Source: Falsirhodobacter flavus
Lineage (GTDB): Bacteria > Pseudomonadota > Alphaproteobacteria > Rhodobacterales > Rhodobacteraceae
Assembly (NCBI GenBank): GCA_029846755.1
Contig: JARWBI010000001.1
Location: 62,001 to 126,000 of the forward strand
Length of the DNA stretch: 64,000 bases
Direction: 5' to 3'
Program-made: the position numbers and the translations under genes
Notes under the pieces: generated by a model
Seen by the model: the letters and a program-made list of their open reading frames with translations, nothing else
Told to the model about the DNA's origin: nothing
Database searches by the model: none
Part shown: in pieces, positions 63,258-64,000 of the stretch
Numbering within the stretch: the stretch's first letter is position 1
Layout of the letters: each line of letters starts with the position of its first letter

Positions 63258-64000
63258 TTATCCCTTGGTGATGCGCACGATCTCGGACGATCCGGTGTCG
63301 CGATCCTCGGTCACGGCATAGATCGCGCCGTCCGGTCCGACGCGCACGTCGCGCACGCGGGCATCGAGCGGGATGCGCTCCTCGTAGGCCACGCTGTCGC
63401 CGTTCAGGTGCAGAACGACCACGCCGGTGGAGACGAGGCCGCCGACAAGGGCCGCGCCGTTCCACTCCGGGAACTCCTCGCCCTCATAGAAAGCCATGCC
63501 CGAAGGCGCGATGACGGGGTCCCAGTAGTAGATCGGTTGCTGGGTGCCTTCGCGCTGCGTGATGCCTTCGCCCACGGGATCGCCGGAATATTCGATGCCA
63601 TAGGTAACTTCGGGCCAACCGTAGTTGAGCCCGGCCTCGGGGCGGTTCAGCTCGTCCCCGCCCTTGGGGCCGTGTTCGACCATCCAGAAACGACCCTCGC
63701 TGTCCAGCGCAGCAGATTGGGTGTTGCGGTGGCCGAGCGACCAGATTTCGGGCATCGCGCCTTCTTCGCCCGCGAACGGGTTGCCCTCGGCGGGGGTGCC
63801 GTCGGTGTTGATGCGGATGACTTTGCCGAAGTGGCTGCCGAGATCCTGCGCCTGCACGCGCGGCTCCTCGTCCGACCGCTCGCCCACGGTGAGCCAGATC
63901 ACGTCGTTTTCGTCGATGTTGATGCGGCTGCCGAAATGCTTGTCGCCGTCATAGGTGGGGCGCTGGCTGAAGATCACCTCGACGTCTTCGAGGCTGGCAT
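63258..64000 (-). CDS. PQQ-type soluble sugar dehydrogenase (GSDH family), C-terminal part
   Basis: The 247 visible residues of a six-bladed beta-propeller; the reading frame runs off the window at 64000. Family marks include RINIDENDVIWLTVGERSD, GKVIRINTDGTPAEGNPFAG, EIWSLGHRNTQSAALDSEGRFWMVEHGPKGGDELNRPEAGLNYGWPEVTYG and a closing VGPDGAIYAVTEDRDTG. These match the glucose/sorbosone dehydrogenase (YliI/Asd) family, periplasmic oxidases of aldose sugars that use PQQ. The signal peptide, if any, is outside the window. Confidence 0.85.
   Translation of the reverse strand, partial: ASLEDVEVIFSQRPTYDGDKHFGSRINIDENDVIWLTVGERSDEEPRVQAQDLGSHFGKVIRINTDGTPAEGNPFAGEEGAMPEIWSLGHRNTQSAALDSEGRFWMVEHGPKGGDELNRPEAGLNYGWPEVTYGIEYSGDPVGEGITQREGTQQPIYYWDPVIAPSGMAFYEGEEFPEWNGAALVGGLVSTGVVVLHLNGDSVAYEERIPLDARVRDVRVGPDGAIYAVTEDRDTGSSEIVRITKG

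Overview
The window looks like a stretch of chromosome from a high-GC alphaproteobacterium of the Rhodobacterales (Rhodobacter/Paracoccus type). The evidence is the RpoHII-type heat-shock sigma factor, the paired TIGR02186 and TauE/SafE genes, trpA away from trpB, the glnD-murJ and mreBCD-mrdA-rodA orders, and an Irr-type iron box. I cannot name a genus or species. Coding density is very high: no gap exceeds about 265 bp and many neighbours overlap by 1, 4 or 8 nt. I see no rRNA, tRNA, CRISPR array, insertion sequence, integrase or phage gene, so this is core chromosome rather than an island.

Layout. 1-6140: end of an MFS permease, a tautomerase, truA, the ycjX-ycjF pair, an exported metallo-hydrolase and a small zincin. 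6227-9572: glycerol use (glpD, glpK) and a DUF1428 protein. 9667-14937: purU, ychF, a VOC protein, trpA, and a TIGR02186/TSUP exporter pair. 14979-20305: a complete purine-nucleoside uptake and cleavage operon (BMP binding protein, ATPase, two permeases, phosphorylase). 20396-21900: rimI-tsaB-nfu. 22044-28314: two MFS carriers, a stress protein, a class IV aminotransferase, an unknown protein and trpS. 28388-38178: a catalytically dead rhomboid, murJ, glnD, an LpoA-like lipoprotein, rsmI, yraN, gshB and comM. 39280-43647: rpoHII, chaN-like, coaBC, dut and a membrane-anchored MoeB. 43672-46890: a compact stress block (topoisomerase IB, DUF3008, a single-pass membrane protein, a PD-repeat miniprotein, 3-methyladenine glycosylase, a BON protein). 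47110-49424: a Rieske oxygenase and its reductase, probably for betaine demethylation. 49425-53628: membrane protein, CbiX-like protein, glutamine-synthetase-like ligase, cation efflux, SH3 protein. 53707-60168: the rod-shape operon mreB-mreC-mreD-mrdA-rodA with a hydroxyacid dehydrogenase at its end. 60432-62177: leuA with a leucine leader peptide. 62205-64000: corA and part of a PQQ-type sugar dehydrogenase.

The most interesting signals are regulatory. (1) Every transcription unit of the stress block at 43.6-46.9 kb, plus a small conserved gene at 23.6 kb, carries GGAAC-N16/17-NGTT placed 22-28 nt before its start codon. This looks like a promoter of the alphaproteobacterial EcfG general stress sigma factor. 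A perfect GGAAC-N17-CGTT also lies before rpoHII. (2) leuA is preceded by a 26-codon leader peptide with a run of four leucine codons; its promoter -10 lies 7 nt before the leader ATG, so the leader mRNA is probably leaderless. (3) Two copies of a double-hairpin intergenic element, with compensatory stem changes, fill the gaps of two convergent gene pairs. (4) A 13/14-match Irr box precedes the Fe-S scaffold gene. (5) A rhomboid-fold protein has lost both catalytic residues.
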